Assembly: GCA_002328835.1 (NCBI GenBank)
Contig: DCWN01000017.1
Coordinates: 134,733 to 198,732, forward strand
From: Acidobacteria bacterium UBA2161
GTDB taxonomy: Bacteria > Acidobacteriota > Vicinamibacteria > Vicinamibacterales > UBA823
Reading direction: 5' to 3'
Length of the DNA: 64,000 bases
The notes below the pieces were generated by a model. It was not told the DNA's origin. It ran no database searches and saw only the letters and a program-made list of their open reading frames with translations. This document shows, piece after piece, positions 44,604 to 55,654 of this stretch. Made by a program: the position numbers and the translations under genes. Every line of letters begins with the position of its first letter. The first letter of the stretch is position 1.

Positions 44604-46375
44604 GCCGCAGCACCCCGATCGACAGGGTGCTCGTGGCGATCATCGGACGCGCTCTGAAGGCGATCACCGACGAGATGAGCGTGGCGATGGAAAAGACGAC
44701 GCGCTCGCCGATCCTCTGCGAGGCCAAGGACTTCGTGACCGGCCTGTACGACGCCGAAGGTCGGATGCTCGAGCAGACGGAGAACCTGCCCATCCTGAGC
44801 TTTTCGCTCGGACCGGTCTGCCGGCACATCGCCGAGCAGTTCCGAGGCCAGGTCTACCCCGGCGACGTCTTCTTCCACAATGACGTCTTCTCGTTCGGCA
44901 ACCAGAACAACGATGTCGCCGCCTTCATGCCGATCTTCGTCGGCGACACGCTGGTGGCCTGGGCGGCCTGCAAGGGGCACCAGGCCGACATCGGCGGCGC
45001 CGTGCGCGGCGGCTACAACCCCAACGCCACCGAGGTCTGGCAGGAGGCACTACGGATCCCCGCCGTCAAGGTCCACGAGCGTGGCGAACTGCGCCGCGAC
45101 GTGTGGGATCTCATCTTCGCCAACGTCAGGCTGCCGATCGTCGAGGAGGACATGCGCGCGGAGATCGGCAGCTGCGCCGTGGGCGAGCGCCGGCTTCGAG
45201 CACTCGTCGAGAAGTACGGGCTGGAGCGCTTCACAGCGCACAAGGCAGCGCTCTTCGAGTCCACCCGCCGCATGATGGAAAGCGAGATCCGGAGCATTCC
45301 GAACGGCACCTACTCGGGCGAGGCCACCGTGTACTTCGACGGGCGGACACCGGGCTCCCGCTACCGGATACGGGTCGCGATCACGGTCGAGGACGAGCGC
45401 GTCGTGTTCGACTATTCCGAGACCGATCCCCAGACGGACGGTTTCGTCAACGGGACCTACACCTCCAGCGCGTCCGCCACGATTCTCACCTTCCTGCAGA
45501 TGGTCGACGCGAGGATTCCGCACAATCAAGGCATCATCGAGCCGATCGAGATCATCATCCCCGAGGGAACGATCCTGAACGCGGCCTACCCGGCAGCCAC
45601 GACCTTCGGCAACCACCTCTGCCCGCCCAATGCCGACGCGATCATCCGGGCGCTGGCGCCGGTCATCCCCGACCGCGTGACCGCCGGTTGGAACAACCTG
45701 CTCTGCTCGCTCTCGACCGGCCACGATCCACGCCGCCGCGACACCTACGTCGACATCCTCTTCATGGGCTTGAAGGGCGGGTCGGGCGCGACCAGCGACT
45801 GCGATGGCTACGACCATATCGGCATGATCGACGCTTCGGGCGGCCTGCTCGACCAGGACTACGAGATGTTCGAGCAGCAGACCCCGCACCTGCTGGAGCG
45901 GCACGAGTTCCTGACCGACTCGGCCGGCGCCGGCCGGTTCCGTGGAGGTCTCGGCGTCGAGACGCGGTACCGGGTCGGCGGAGAGAAGACGCAACTCGTC
46001 GTCTTCGGCGACGGCGACGCCGAGCCGGCCTTCGGGCTGTTCGGCGGCCAGGACGGCACGCTCAACTCGATTGCGCTCCATCTGCCGGACGGCACCGTCC
46101 GCAAGACCGCGAGCAAGGAGATCGTCGCGGCCGTACCCGCCGGCACCGGCTACGTGCAGCAGGCGGGCGGCGGCGGCGGGTTCGGCCCACCCCACGAGCG
46201 CCCCGCCGAGACGGTGCGCCGGGAGGTCGCCGACGAACTGATCTCCATTGACGCCGCCGGATCCGCCTACGGCGTCGTCATCGACTCGGAGAGCGGACAG
46301 GTCCTCGAAGCCGAGACGGCGGCCCGCCGCGCGGCCATGGCCGCGGCCGCGAGTCGGCGCGCGACCGAGGACTGA
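44600..46375 (+). CDS. Hydantoinase B/oxoprolinase family (HyuB)
   Basis: Protein of 591 residues, the B partner of the upstream gene: EKTTRSPILCEAKDF, GDVFFHNDVFSFGNQNNDV, GHQADIGGAVRGGY, and GAGRFRGGLGVETRYRV. The C-terminal glycine-rich GGGGGFGPPHER is typical. The two subunits catalyse ATP-driven hydrolysis or carboxylation. With the CoA transferase, acyl-CoA dehydrogenase and mutase downstream, a carboxylation followed by CoA activation is a reasonable guess. Confidence 0.92.
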   Translation: MSRSTPIDRVLVAIIGRALKAITDEMSVAMEKTTRSPILCEAKDFVTGLYDAEGRMLEQTENLPILSFSLGPVCRHIAEQFRGQVYPGDVFFHNDVFSFGNQNNDVAAFMPIFVGDTLVAWAACKGHQADIGGAVRGGYNPNATEVWQEALRIPAVKVHERGELRRDVWDLIFANVRLPIVEEDMRAEIGSCAVGERRLRALVEKYGLERFTAHKAALFESTRRMMESEIRSIPNGTYSGEATVYFDGRTPGSRYRIRVAITVEDERVVFDYSETDPQTDGFVNGTYTSSASATILTFLQMVDARIPHNQGIIEPIEIIIPEGTILNAAYPAATTFGNHLCPPNADAIIRALAPVIPDRVTAGWNNLLCSLSTGHDPRRRDTYVDILFMGLKGGSGATSDCDGYDHIGMIDASGGLLDQDYEMFEQQTPHLLERHEFLTDSAGAGRFRGGLGVETRYRVGGEKTQLVVFGDGDAEPAFGLFGGQDGTLNSIALHLPDGTVRKTASKEIVAAVPAGTGYVQQAGGGGGFGPPHERPAETVRREVADELISIDAAGSAYGVVIDSESGQVLEAETAARRAAMAAAASRRATED

Positions 46376-46376
46376 G

Positions 46377-47492
46377 ATGGATCTTTCACTGAGCGACGAG
46401 CAGCGCATCATCCGCGACACGTTCCATCGCTTCGCGGCGCAGGAGATCCGCCCCGTCGCGGGCCAGCTCGACGAAGCCCCGGACTTTCCCCGGGAGCTGT
46501 TCGCCAAGGTGGGTGCGCTCGGGTTCTACGGAATGCGCTACCCCGAGCCCGAGGGTAGCGGGGCGGACATGCTCTCCTACCTGCTCGCCGTCGAGGAGCT
46601 GGCCTGGGGCAGCCTGTCGGTCGCGGCGGCCTGCGCCATGCAGTCGCTCATGGGCACCTGGTTCCTCCACCGGTTCACGGAAGGAGAACTGCGCGAGCGC
46701 CTCTTTCTGCCGGCGCTGACGGGCGCCGCCATCGGCGCCATCTGCATGACCGAACCGGACGCCGGCAGCGACCTGATGGCCGTGACGACCCGAGCCGAGA
46801 CGCGCGGCGATAGCTGGCTGATCAGCGGGGCCAAGACCTGGGTGACCTCGGCGCCGGTCGCCGACTTCTTCACCGTCCTGGCCCGCACGGGAGAGACCGC
46901 GCTGAGCTTCTTCCTCGTCGAGCGCGGCGCCGACGGCCTGACGATCGGACGGAGCATCGAGAAGATGGGCGTGCGCGCGTCGCTCACCTCGGAGGTCGGC
47001 TTCGAGGAAGTGCCCGCCACCTGCATGTTGGGAGACCCGGGCCAGGGCGCCGCCTGCTTGCGGGAAGTGCTAGCGGAGATCCGACTGCTGACGGCCGCGC
47101 TCGCCCTGGGCGTGGGACGCGCCGCCTTCGAGGATGCCCGCGCCTACGCCGACGAGCGCCGTCAATTCGACCGCCCGATCAGGGGATTCCAGGCGATCCA
47201 GGCGCATCTCGCGGAGATGGCGGTCGACCTCGAGGCGGCGCGGCGGATGACCTGGTGGGCCGCCTGGCACGGCGAGCGGGGCGGCGACAGCGCCCAAGAA
47301 GCCGCGATGGCCAAGCTGCACGCATCGGAGGCCGCCCTGCGCATCTGCGAGCGAGCCGCCCGCATCTTCGCCAGCTACGGCTACGCCCGGGACTACCCGA
47401 TCGAGCGCTACCTCCGAGACGTCCGCTTCACGCTCATCGGTGGCGGCACCTCGGAGATCCTGCGGGTGAACATCGCGAGGGGGCTGTACTGA
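46377..47492 (+). CDS. Acyl-CoA dehydrogenase
   Basis: FAD-dependent dehydrogenase of 371 residues, normal length. Motifs: AICMTEPDAGSDLMAV, WLISGAKTWVTSA, DERRQFDRPIRGFQAIQ, YGYARDYPIERYLRD. At the position where medium-chain enzymes carry the base Glu (IYEGT) this protein reads LIGGGTSEI, as in isovaleryl-CoA-type enzymes, so the base is probably Glu in the LAEIRLL helix. The ATG at 46377 follows the HyuB stop by one base. It lies in front of the B12 mutase genes, consistent with oxidation of a branched or dicarboxylic acyl-CoA. Confidence 0.9.
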   Translation: MDLSLSDEQRIIRDTFHRFAAQEIRPVAGQLDEAPDFPRELFAKVGALGFYGMRYPEPEGSGADMLSYLLAVEELAWGSLSVAAACAMQSLMGTWFLHRFTEGELRERLFLPALTGAAIGAICMTEPDAGSDLMAVTTRAETRGDSWLISGAKTWVTSAPVADFFTVLARTGETALSFFLVERGADGLTIGRSIEKMGVRASLTSEVGFEEVPATCMLGDPGQGAACLREVLAEIRLLTAALALGVGRAAFEDARAYADERRQFDRPIRGFQAIQAHLAEMAVDLEAARRMTWWAAWHGERGGDSAQEAAMAKLHASEAALRICERAARIFASYGYARDYPIERYLRDVRFTLIGGGTSEILRVNIARGLY

Positions 47493-47892
47493 GCGCCAAG
47501 CCACGCCGCCCGATCCGCGTTCTCGTCGCCAAGCCGGGCCTCGACGGGCACGACGTCGGCGCGAAGCTGATCACCCGAGCATTGATGGCCGCCGGCATGG
47601 AGGTCATCTACACCGGCCTGCGTCGCTCGCACGAAGAGATCGCCCAGGCCGCCCTCGAGGAGGATGTCGACGTGATCGGGCTCTCCATCCTCTCGGGCGC
47701 CCACCTGCCGCTGTGCGACAAGCTCGCCGCCGCGCTGCGCGCGCGCGGCCTGAGCGACGTCGTCTGGATCGTCGGCGGGAGCATTCCGCGGCGAGACCAC
47801 GCCGCACTCGGCGCCCTCGGGGTGAACGGCATCTTTCCGACCGGCACGCCGTTCGACGCCGTCGTCGGCTTCATTGAAGAACGGGTCGCCCG

Positions 47893-47896
<4 letters not shown>
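47489..47896 (+). CDS. B12-binding small subunit of an acyl-CoA mutase
   Basis: Protein of 135 residues matching the cobalamin-binding domain of methylmalonyl-CoA mutase: AKPGLDGHDVGAK (the DxHxxG cobalt-ligand His), GMEVIYTGLR, VDVIGLSILSGAH, and the GG loop in IVGGSIP. No ATG, GTG or TTG fits; the only plausible start is CTG at 47489, overlapping the previous TGA (CTGA) and preceded by GAGGGGG at good spacing. Its stop overlaps the mutase ATG (ATGA). As a separate subunit it resembles archaeal-type mutases and HcmB. Confidence 0.87.
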
Positions 47897-49505
<1,609 letters not shown>

Positions 49506-49506
<1 letters not shown>

Positions 49507-50726
49507 TGGGCGAGCCCTACGCGCCGAAGCGGCAGGTGGTGCTCAGCATCGAACAGGCGCTCTCGATGTCGTACGCCACCCAGCGCTTCGTGCAGCTCGG
49601 CTGGCGGGTGATCCGGATCGAAGCGACGCCCCGGCCCGGCCAGCGATCGACGGGCGACCCCAACCGGTACATCGGCCAGCCGGTGGCCGGTGCGGACCGT
49701 CACAGCTACTTCGTCGCGCCCAACGTTGGCAAGGAGGCGCTCGCGATCGATCTCAAGCAGGAGTCGGGCCGCGCGCTGCTCCATCAACTGGTTCGCGACC
49801 TCCCGGCCGACATCTTCTGCACCAACACCCTTCCGGCCCGGCACGCTCCGCTCGGCTTCGACTACGCGACGCTCGCCGACATCCGTCCCGAGCTCATCTG
49901 GTGCAGCATCTCGGCGATGGGACTCGCCCACCCCGACGTGCCGGGCTACGACCCGATGATGCAGGCGCTGTGCGGCTACATGGACATCACGGGCCACCCG
50001 GACGGGCCGCCGCTACAGTGTGGCCCGCCGCTGAGCGATCTCAAGGCGGGCGACGAGACCTTCGCGCAGGTGCTGCTCGCGCTGCTCGAGCGCGCCGAGA
50101 CGGGTCGCGGTCGGCTAATCGACGTGTCGATGGCCCAGGGTGCCGTGTCGTGGCTGCAGACCTTTCTGCCGATGCTCGACATGGACAGCGCCGCCGACGA
50201 ACTGCGTCGCGCCGGCAACGAGCATCGCCAGTTCATCCCGGTCAACGCCTATCCGACGCGGGACGGCTTCATCTTCATTGCGGTGGGCAGCGACGCCCAG
50301 TGGGGCCGATTCGTCGCGCATCCCCTGTTCGCCGCGCTCGCCCTGCCCCACCTGTCCACCAACGAAGGTCGCCGGGCGGTCAAGGACGAGCTGCACGAAT
50401 CGATACGGGTCATCACCAGCGGCCGACCAACCGCCGAGGTCGCCGAGGCGCTCGTGGCCGCCGCGGTCCCGCATGCCCCGATCACCCCGATCGACGAAGT
50501 GATGGACCTGCCGTGCATCGCCCCTGCGCTCCTCGAGACGACGGCTCCCGACGGCCGGCGCGTCCGCCTGCCGCCTCCGGCCGTCAGTACACCGTATCTG
50601 GAGCAGCAGCGCGGCAGGCTGCCGTTCGCACCGGCCTACGGGGAGCACACCGATGCGGTGCTCACGGAACTCGGTCTCGATGCTGACGCGATCCGCCAGC
50701 TTCGCCAGGATGGAGTCGTGGCATGA
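49506..50726 (+). CDS. CoA transferase family III (CaiB/BaiF type)
   Basis: Protein of 406 residues. Motifs: RVIRIEATP, NVGKEALAIDLKQE, and YDPMMQALCGYMDITGHPDGPP with the catalytic Asp at the expected place, then SDLKAGDETFAQVL and GRGRLIDVSMAQ. It moves CoA between carboxylic acids without free intermediates. GTG at 49506 uses the last base of the mutase stop. It sits between mutase and Mo hydroxylase, so activation of a dicarboxylic or aromatic acid is plausible. Confidence 0.9.
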
Positions 50727-51574
50727 CCCCATTCGACTACCACCGCCCGGAGACACTGGCCGAGGCATTTCGGATCGCGGGCGAGATTCCTGGCGCCCGC
50801 TACGTCGCCGGAGGAACGGACGTGCTGGTCCGGATCCGCTCCGGCCGCGAGCGACCTAACGCGCTGATCTCACTGGGTCGCATCGACACGCTGGCGCGAC
50901 TCGAGTTGGGCTCGGTGACTCGAATCGGCGCGCGGGCGACGATCGGGCAGGTCCTTGACCATCCTGAACTCACCTCGGCCTACCCGCTGCTCGCGCAAGC
51001 CGCGCGTCCGTTCGGTAGCACCCAGGTGCGCAACCTGGCAACCGTCGGAGGCAACCTCTGCAACGCGTCGCCCGCCGCCGACATGGCGCCAGTGCTTCTC
51101 GCGCTCGACGCCCGCGTCGAGATCGAAGGTCCGCAGGGAACGCGCGAGGTGCCACTGGATGCGTTCTTCAAGGGACCCGGGCAGACAGATCTCGCGCCGC
51201 GAGAGGTGCTCACCACCATCGTGCTGGAGCCGCCCGGGCCGGACGCGCGCTCCTGTTTCCTGCGAAAGTCTCGGGTGGGCATGGACATCGCGCTGACGAG
51301 CGTCGCGGCTCATCTCCAGTTGGCGGACGACCGGCTGACTCGGGTGCGAATCGCGGCAGGGGCCGTCGCGCCATGTCCGCTCCGACTCCGCGCCGTCGAG
51401 GATCTGCTCGAAGGCCGGACGGTCGAGCCTGGCCTACTTGACGAAGCCGCCCGCCTGGCTGCGAGCGAGATCGCGCCGATCACCGACATCCGAGCGAGCG
51501 CGAACTACCGGCGCCGGCTGACGCGCACGCTCGTCCGACGCGCCGTCGCGGCTGCCTGCGAGGAAAGCAGATGA
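50723..51574 (+). CDS. Molybdenum hydroxylase FAD subunit (CoxM family)
   Basis: FAD-binding subunit of the xanthine dehydrogenase family, 283 residues. The FAD motifs are YVAGGTDVLVRIR (near 31) and STQVRNLATVGGNLCNASPAADM; the C-terminal domain is present. Compared with 4-hydroxybenzoyl-CoA reductase beta, it lacks the extra [4Fe-4S] loop, so a hydroxylase is likelier. Its ATG overlaps the previous stop, and so do those of the next two subunits (50723, 51571, 52065: all ATGA-type). Confidence 0.92.
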   Translation: MTPFDYHRPETLAEAFRIAGEIPGARYVAGGTDVLVRIRSGRERPNALISLGRIDTLARLELGSVTRIGARATIGQVLDHPELTSAYPLLAQAARPFGSTQVRNLATVGGNLCNASPAADMAPVLLALDARVEIEGPQGTREVPLDAFFKGPGQTDLAPREVLTTIVLEPPGPDARSCFLRKSRVGMDIALTSVAAHLQLADDRLTRVRIAAGAVAPCPLRLRAVEDLLEGRTVEPGLLDEAARLAASEIAPITDIRASANYRRRLTRTLVRRAVAAACEESR

Positions 51575-52068
51575 GCCGCGAGTGCACGCTGGACGTCAAC
51601 GGCTCCTTGACGACACTGCAGGTTGCGCCGAGCGCCCGGCTCATCGACGTGCTGCGCGACAACCTCGGCTTGACCGGCACGAAGGAGGGCTGCGGCAACG
51701 GTGAATGCGGCTCCTGCACCGTGCTCCTCGAGGGACGCCCGGTCAACGCGTGCCTACTGATCGCCCTCGAGGTGGAAGGCCGGGCGATCACCACCATCGA
51801 GGGCCTGCTCGGCCCCGGCGGCAAGCTGTCGCCCGTCCAGCAGGCGTTCGTCGAGGCGGGCGGGATTCAGTGCGGGTTCTGCACCCCCGGCATGATCATG
51901 AGCGCGACGGCGCTCCTCGAAGCCAATCCCGCGCCGACCGATGCCGAGATTCGCGACGCGCTGGTCGGCAATCTCTGTCGTTGCACCGGCTACACACAGA
52001 TCATCGAGTCGGTACGAGCCGCGGCCGTTCGACTCGGTACCGGTGACCGACCGGAGGCTCCTCGATGA
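51571..52068 (+). CDS. Molybdenum hydroxylase 2x[2Fe-2S] subunit (CoxS family)
   Basis: Iron-sulfur subunit of 165 residues. Cluster motif 1 GCGNGECGSCTVLLEGRPVNAC, cluster motif 2 CGFCTPGMIM and GNLCRCTGYTQII. It transfers electrons from the Mo site to FAD. Typical length for the family; all eight ligands are present. Confidence 0.95.
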   Translation: MSRECTLDVNGSLTTLQVAPSARLIDVLRDNLGLTGTKEGCGNGECGSCTVLLEGRPVNACLLIALEVEGRAITTIEGLLGPGGKLSPVQQAFVEAGGIQCGFCTPGMIMSATALLEANPAPTDAEIRDALVGNLCRCTGYTQIIESVRAAAVRLGTGDRPEAPR

Positions 52069-54479
52069 GTGACTGCCGCCACATCGGCAAGGCGCGCCCG
52101 CGCCCAGACGCCGCGGACAAGGCGGCGGGGCGCACGCTCTACATCAACGACCTGATCCGCCCTGGCATGCTGCATGGCAAGGTGAAGTTCAGCGAGCACG
52201 CCCACGCCAGGATCGTTCGCATCGACACTTCCCGGGCAGAGCGTCTCCCGGGGGTGCGTGCGGTGGTCACGGCGTACGACACACCGGAGATTCGGATCGG
52301 ATTCCTGAACGACAACTTCGCGCTCAAGCGGGACAAGGTCCGCCAGTTCCGCGACGAGGTCGCGGCCGTGGCGGCGATCGATCCCGACATCGCGGCCGAG
52401 GCGGTCGACCTGATCGACGTGGAGTACGAGCCGTTGCCGGGAGTGTTCACGCTGGACGAGGCGATGGCCCAGGGTGCGCCGCTCGTGCATGAGATGGATG
52501 CGCGCGGCAACCCGCTCACCACTAACGAGCTCAGCCTGCGCTACGGACACGAGTCAGGCGACCTGGCAGTCGCCGAGCGCGCCTCGGCGCACGTCGTCGA
52601 AGGCCGTTTCTCCACGCAACTGATGCAGCAGAGCTGCCTCGGCACCGCCGGCTGTCTCGCCGAGCTCGACATGAGCGGCAACCTGTCGATCTGGGCCCGG
52701 ACGCAGATCCCCTTCCTCGCCCAGCGCGATTTCACCCAGGCGCTGCGGGCCCTCGGGCTGCCCGGACGGAACTGCCGGGTCATCGTCCCGGCCCTCGGAG
52801 GCACCTTCGGAACCGGCCTCGACACCCACGCCTACGAGTACATCGCGATCGTGTTGGCGCATCGCACGAATCGCCCGGTCAAGATCCTGTACAACCGCGA
52901 GGAGGAGTTCGCCAATCTGTCGCCCCGGCAGTCGGCCGAGGTCGAGATCGCCCAGGGCTGCGACCGCGAGGGAAGGCTGACGTTCCGGCGGGTCCGGGTC
53001 CGGCAGGATAACGGCGCGTATGGGTCGTGGGGCGCAACGTTTCCCACCGTCATGCTCCTGCCGGTGACCTCGCTCTACCGCGTGCCGAACGTCTCGTTCG
53101 ATGCGCGCCTCGTGTACACGAACAACACCTACTGCCAGGCGATGCGAGGCTACGGCAACCCGGAGGTCACCTGGCCCATCGAGAGCAATCTCGATGAGCT
53201 GGCCGAAGCCGCGAGCATCGATCCGTTCGAGCTCAGGATGAGGAACTGCAACGAGCCGGGTGAGACGACGCCGATGGGCCTCCAGGTGACCACCTGCGGC
53301 TTGAAGGAGTGCATGGAGGCGACCGCCGCCAAGCTCGACTGGGGCGCCGAACGGCGCGCGCGGCGTGGCGTCGGGATGGCCTCGCTCATCCACGTCGGCG
53401 GATCCGGCCGGATCTACCGTTCGGACGGCGGCGGTGTCATCTTGAAGTTCGACGACTTCGGCCAGATCAACGTCTCGTACGGCGGCGTGGAGATGGGCCA
53501 GGGGCTGCACTCGGCGCTCAGCCTCACGGTGGCCGAGGCGCTCGGCGTGAGCCCCGACAAGGTCACGATCAACCCGACCGATACGGGCACCTGCCCCTGG
53601 GACGTGGGGACCCACGCGAGCCGGGGGGCCTTCATCGCCTGCAACGCCGCGCTCGCCGCCGCCGAGAAGGCCCGCGCGCAGATCTTTGCAGCCGCCGAAG
53701 AGGTCTTTCCGCGGCTCGCCCTGCAGAACCTGGAGCGATACTGCGTGCAGCATCCGGACTACCGAGCACCGACGTTCGATCTGGCGGCAGCCGTGAAGGC
53801 CGACCGCTTCGAACTCGCCGACGGACAGATCGTCCTGCGGGACGCACCGGCCGAGCCCTGGCTAAAGGTCGATCTCGATCGCCTCCTCCGAGCGATCCAC
53901 TTTCGAGGGAGCCGCGGCGAGGTGATCACGGCATCGGCCTTCTACGAACCCCAAAGCGATCTGCCGGATTGGCAGAAAGGTGTGGGGAACATGTCGGCCA
54001 CCTACGCCTACGGCGCACAGGGCGCCGAGGTCGAGGTCGACGAGGAGACCGGCGAGGTGCGGATCGTCAGGATGGTCGCGGCGCACGACGTCGGCAAGGT
54101 GCTCAATCCGCAGACGCTGGCCGGACAGGCCTACGGCGGGCTCACGCAGGGCGTAGGCTACGCGCTCTACGAGGAGATCCTCACCGAGCAGGGTCGAATC
54201 CTCAATCCGAGCTTCACCGACTACAAGATCCCGACGATACGCGAGATGAGCTTTCCGGTGCACCTCGAGTTCATTGAGACCGACGATCCGGCGGGCCCGT
54301 TCGGCGCGAAGGGTGTGGGTGAACCCGGCCTCGTCCCCACGGCACCGGCTATCGCCAACGCCATCTACGACGCCGTGGGGGTACGAATCCGAGATCTACC
54401 GATCACACCCGAAAAGGTTCTCCGGGCCCTCGACGCCAGGCGTGCGGCCAGCGCAGGGAAGCAGACGAGCACGCCGTGA
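52065..54479 (+). CDS. Molybdenum hydroxylase molybdopterin-binding large subunit (CoxL/XdhB family)
   Basis: Catalytic subunit of 804 residues. Motifs: GGTFGTGLDTHAYEYIA, AMRGYGNPEVTWPIE, GGVEMGQGLHSA, and the catalytic Glu in GAKGVGEPGLVP near the C-terminus. It hydroxylates an aromatic, heterocyclic or aldehyde substrate at the Mo site using water. No CoxL-type active-site CSFR loop was seen, so CO dehydrogenase is unlikely. ATG overlaps the CoxS stop; the next gene overlaps by GTGA. Confidence 0.93.
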   Translation: MSDCRHIGKARPRPDAADKAAGRTLYINDLIRPGMLHGKVKFSEHAHARIVRIDTSRAERLPGVRAVVTAYDTPEIRIGFLNDNFALKRDKVRQFRDEVAAVAAIDPDIAAEAVDLIDVEYEPLPGVFTLDEAMAQGAPLVHEMDARGNPLTTNELSLRYGHESGDLAVAERASAHVVEGRFSTQLMQQSCLGTAGCLAELDMSGNLSIWARTQIPFLAQRDFTQALRALGLPGRNCRVIVPALGGTFGTGLDTHAYEYIAIVLAHRTNRPVKILYNREEEFANLSPRQSAEVEIAQGCDREGRLTFRRVRVRQDNGAYGSWGATFPTVMLLPVTSLYRVPNVSFDARLVYTNNTYCQAMRGYGNPEVTWPIESNLDELAEAASIDPFELRMRNCNEPGETTPMGLQVTTCGLKECMEATAAKLDWGAERRARRGVGMASLIHVGGSGRIYRSDGGGVILKFDDFGQINVSYGGVEMGQGLHSALSLTVAEALGVSPDKVTINPTDTGTCPWDVGTHASRGAFIACNAALAAAEKARAQIFAAAEEVFPRLALQNLERYCVQHPDYRAPTFDLAAAVKADRFELADGQIVLRDAPAEPWLKVDLDRLLRAIHFRGSRGEVITASAFYEPQSDLPDWQKGVGNMSATYAYGAQGAEVEVDEETGEVRIVRMVAAHDVGKVLNPQTLAGQAYGGLTQGVGYALYEEILTEQGRILNPSFTDYKIPTIREMSFPVHLEFIETDDPAGPFGAKGVGEPGLVPTAPAIANAIYDAVGVRIRDLPITPEKVLRALDARRAASAGKQTSTP

Positions 54480-55654
54480 CGAGGCCAGCGACCAAGCCAG
54501 CGAACCCATCTCCCGCCTGCGTCAAGCCCCGGCTGGTGATCGAGATGGTCTGTCCGTACGAGCCGGGCAAACCGATTCGGGAGGTCCGGCAGGAGCTGGG
54601 ACTGACCCACGTCGTCAAGCTCGCCTCGAACGAGAATCCGTTGGGACCGTCGCCCCAAGCGATCGACGCGCTGGGCCGCGCGGATCTCGAGCTACACACC
54701 TATCCGGACTGCGACGGCTGGGGCCTGCGTGATGCGCTGGCCCGACGCCTCGGCGTCGGCATCGACGGGATCGTGGTCGGCGCCGGCTCGTCGGATCTGA
54801 TGCGCCTGGTGGCCGCGGCGTTCGTCGCTCGCGGCGACGAAGTCATCGTGGCCGACCTCTGTTTCTCCGTCTACGCGAACGTGACGCGGCTCGCCGACGC
54901 CACCCCCGTCATCGTGCCGCTCGACGATCGACTGGACCACGACCTCGAAGGGATACTCTCGGCGGTCTCCGGCCGGACCCGCGCAATCTTCCTCGCCTCG
55001 CCGAACAACCCGACGGGCAAGGCGATTCCCGCCGCGGATCTCGAACTCTTCCTGGAGAGACTGGCACCCGAGGTAGTCTGCGTCCTTGACCTGGCCTACA
55101 ACGAGTACGTCGACCCCGCGCTGCGCGTGGACCCCGCCCGTGTCGTCGAGCGCCACCCGAACGTCGTCGTGCTCCGAACCTTCTCGAAGGTCTTCGGGCT
55201 CGCGGGCCTGCGCGTCGGCTACGCCGTCACGCATCCGACCGTCGCGCGGGCGCTCCTGCGAGGTCAACTGCCGTTCAGTACGAGCAGCGCCGCCCTGCAC
55301 GCAGCTCAGGTCGCCCTGGGCGACGTCGCGCACACGGAGCGCTCGGTGATCTTGAACGAGAAGATGCGCGCGCGGCTGTACCGCGAGTTCGATCGCCTCG
55401 GGCTGTCGGCCGTTCGCTCGGAAGCGAACTTCGTGCTGGTCGATGTGGCCCTGGAAGCAGATACCGTCTTCGAGCGTCTACTGCGCCGTGGCCTGATCGT
55501 GCGCCCGGTTCACGAACCGCGCCTGCGTACCTGCCTGCGGATCACCACCGGGACCGAGGAGCAGATCGACCTGCTCATCGGCATGCTCGACGAGGCGCTG
55601 CAGGCCGCGGGCAGCGCGCCTACACGAGTCGGGTCCGCGCCTTGGCGACGCTGA
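54476..55654 (+). CDS. HisC-family (histidinol-phosphate/aromatic) aminotransferase
   Basis: PLP aminotransferase of 392 residues. Motifs: LASNENPLGPSP, SPNNPTGK, LDLAYNEY, and the PLP Lys238 in TFSKVFGLAGLRVGY. The HisC family also holds aromatic aminotransferases, and with IorA/B and a TPP enzyme in the window, conversion of aromatic amino acids to aryl-pyruvates is the better guess here. GTG at 54476 overlaps the previous stop. Its 3' end overlaps the 3' end of the TPP gene by 35 bases (convergent). Confidence 0.88.
   Translation: MTRPATKPANPSPACVKPRLVIEMVCPYEPGKPIREVRQELGLTHVVKLASNENPLGPSPQAIDALGRADLELHTYPDCDGWGLRDALARRLGVGIDGIVVGAGSSDLMRLVAAAFVARGDEVIVADLCFSVYANVTRLADATPVIVPLDDRLDHDLEGILSAVSGRTRAIFLASPNNPTGKAIPAADLELFLERLAPEVVCVLDLAYNEYVDPALRVDPARVVERHPNVVVLRTFSKVFGLAGLRVGYAVTHPTVARALLRGQLPFSTSSAALHAAQVALGDVAHTERSVILNEKMRARLYREFDRLGLSAVRSEANFVLVDVALEADTVFERLLRRGLIVRPVHEPRLRTCLRITTGTEEQIDLLIGMLDEALQAAGSAPTRVGSAPWRR

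Noticed and set aside
50723..54479. 4-hydroxybenzoyl-CoA reductase or CO dehydrogenase
   Set aside because: The FAD subunit lacks the extra Fe-S loop, and the large subunit lacks the CO dehydrogenase active-site loop.
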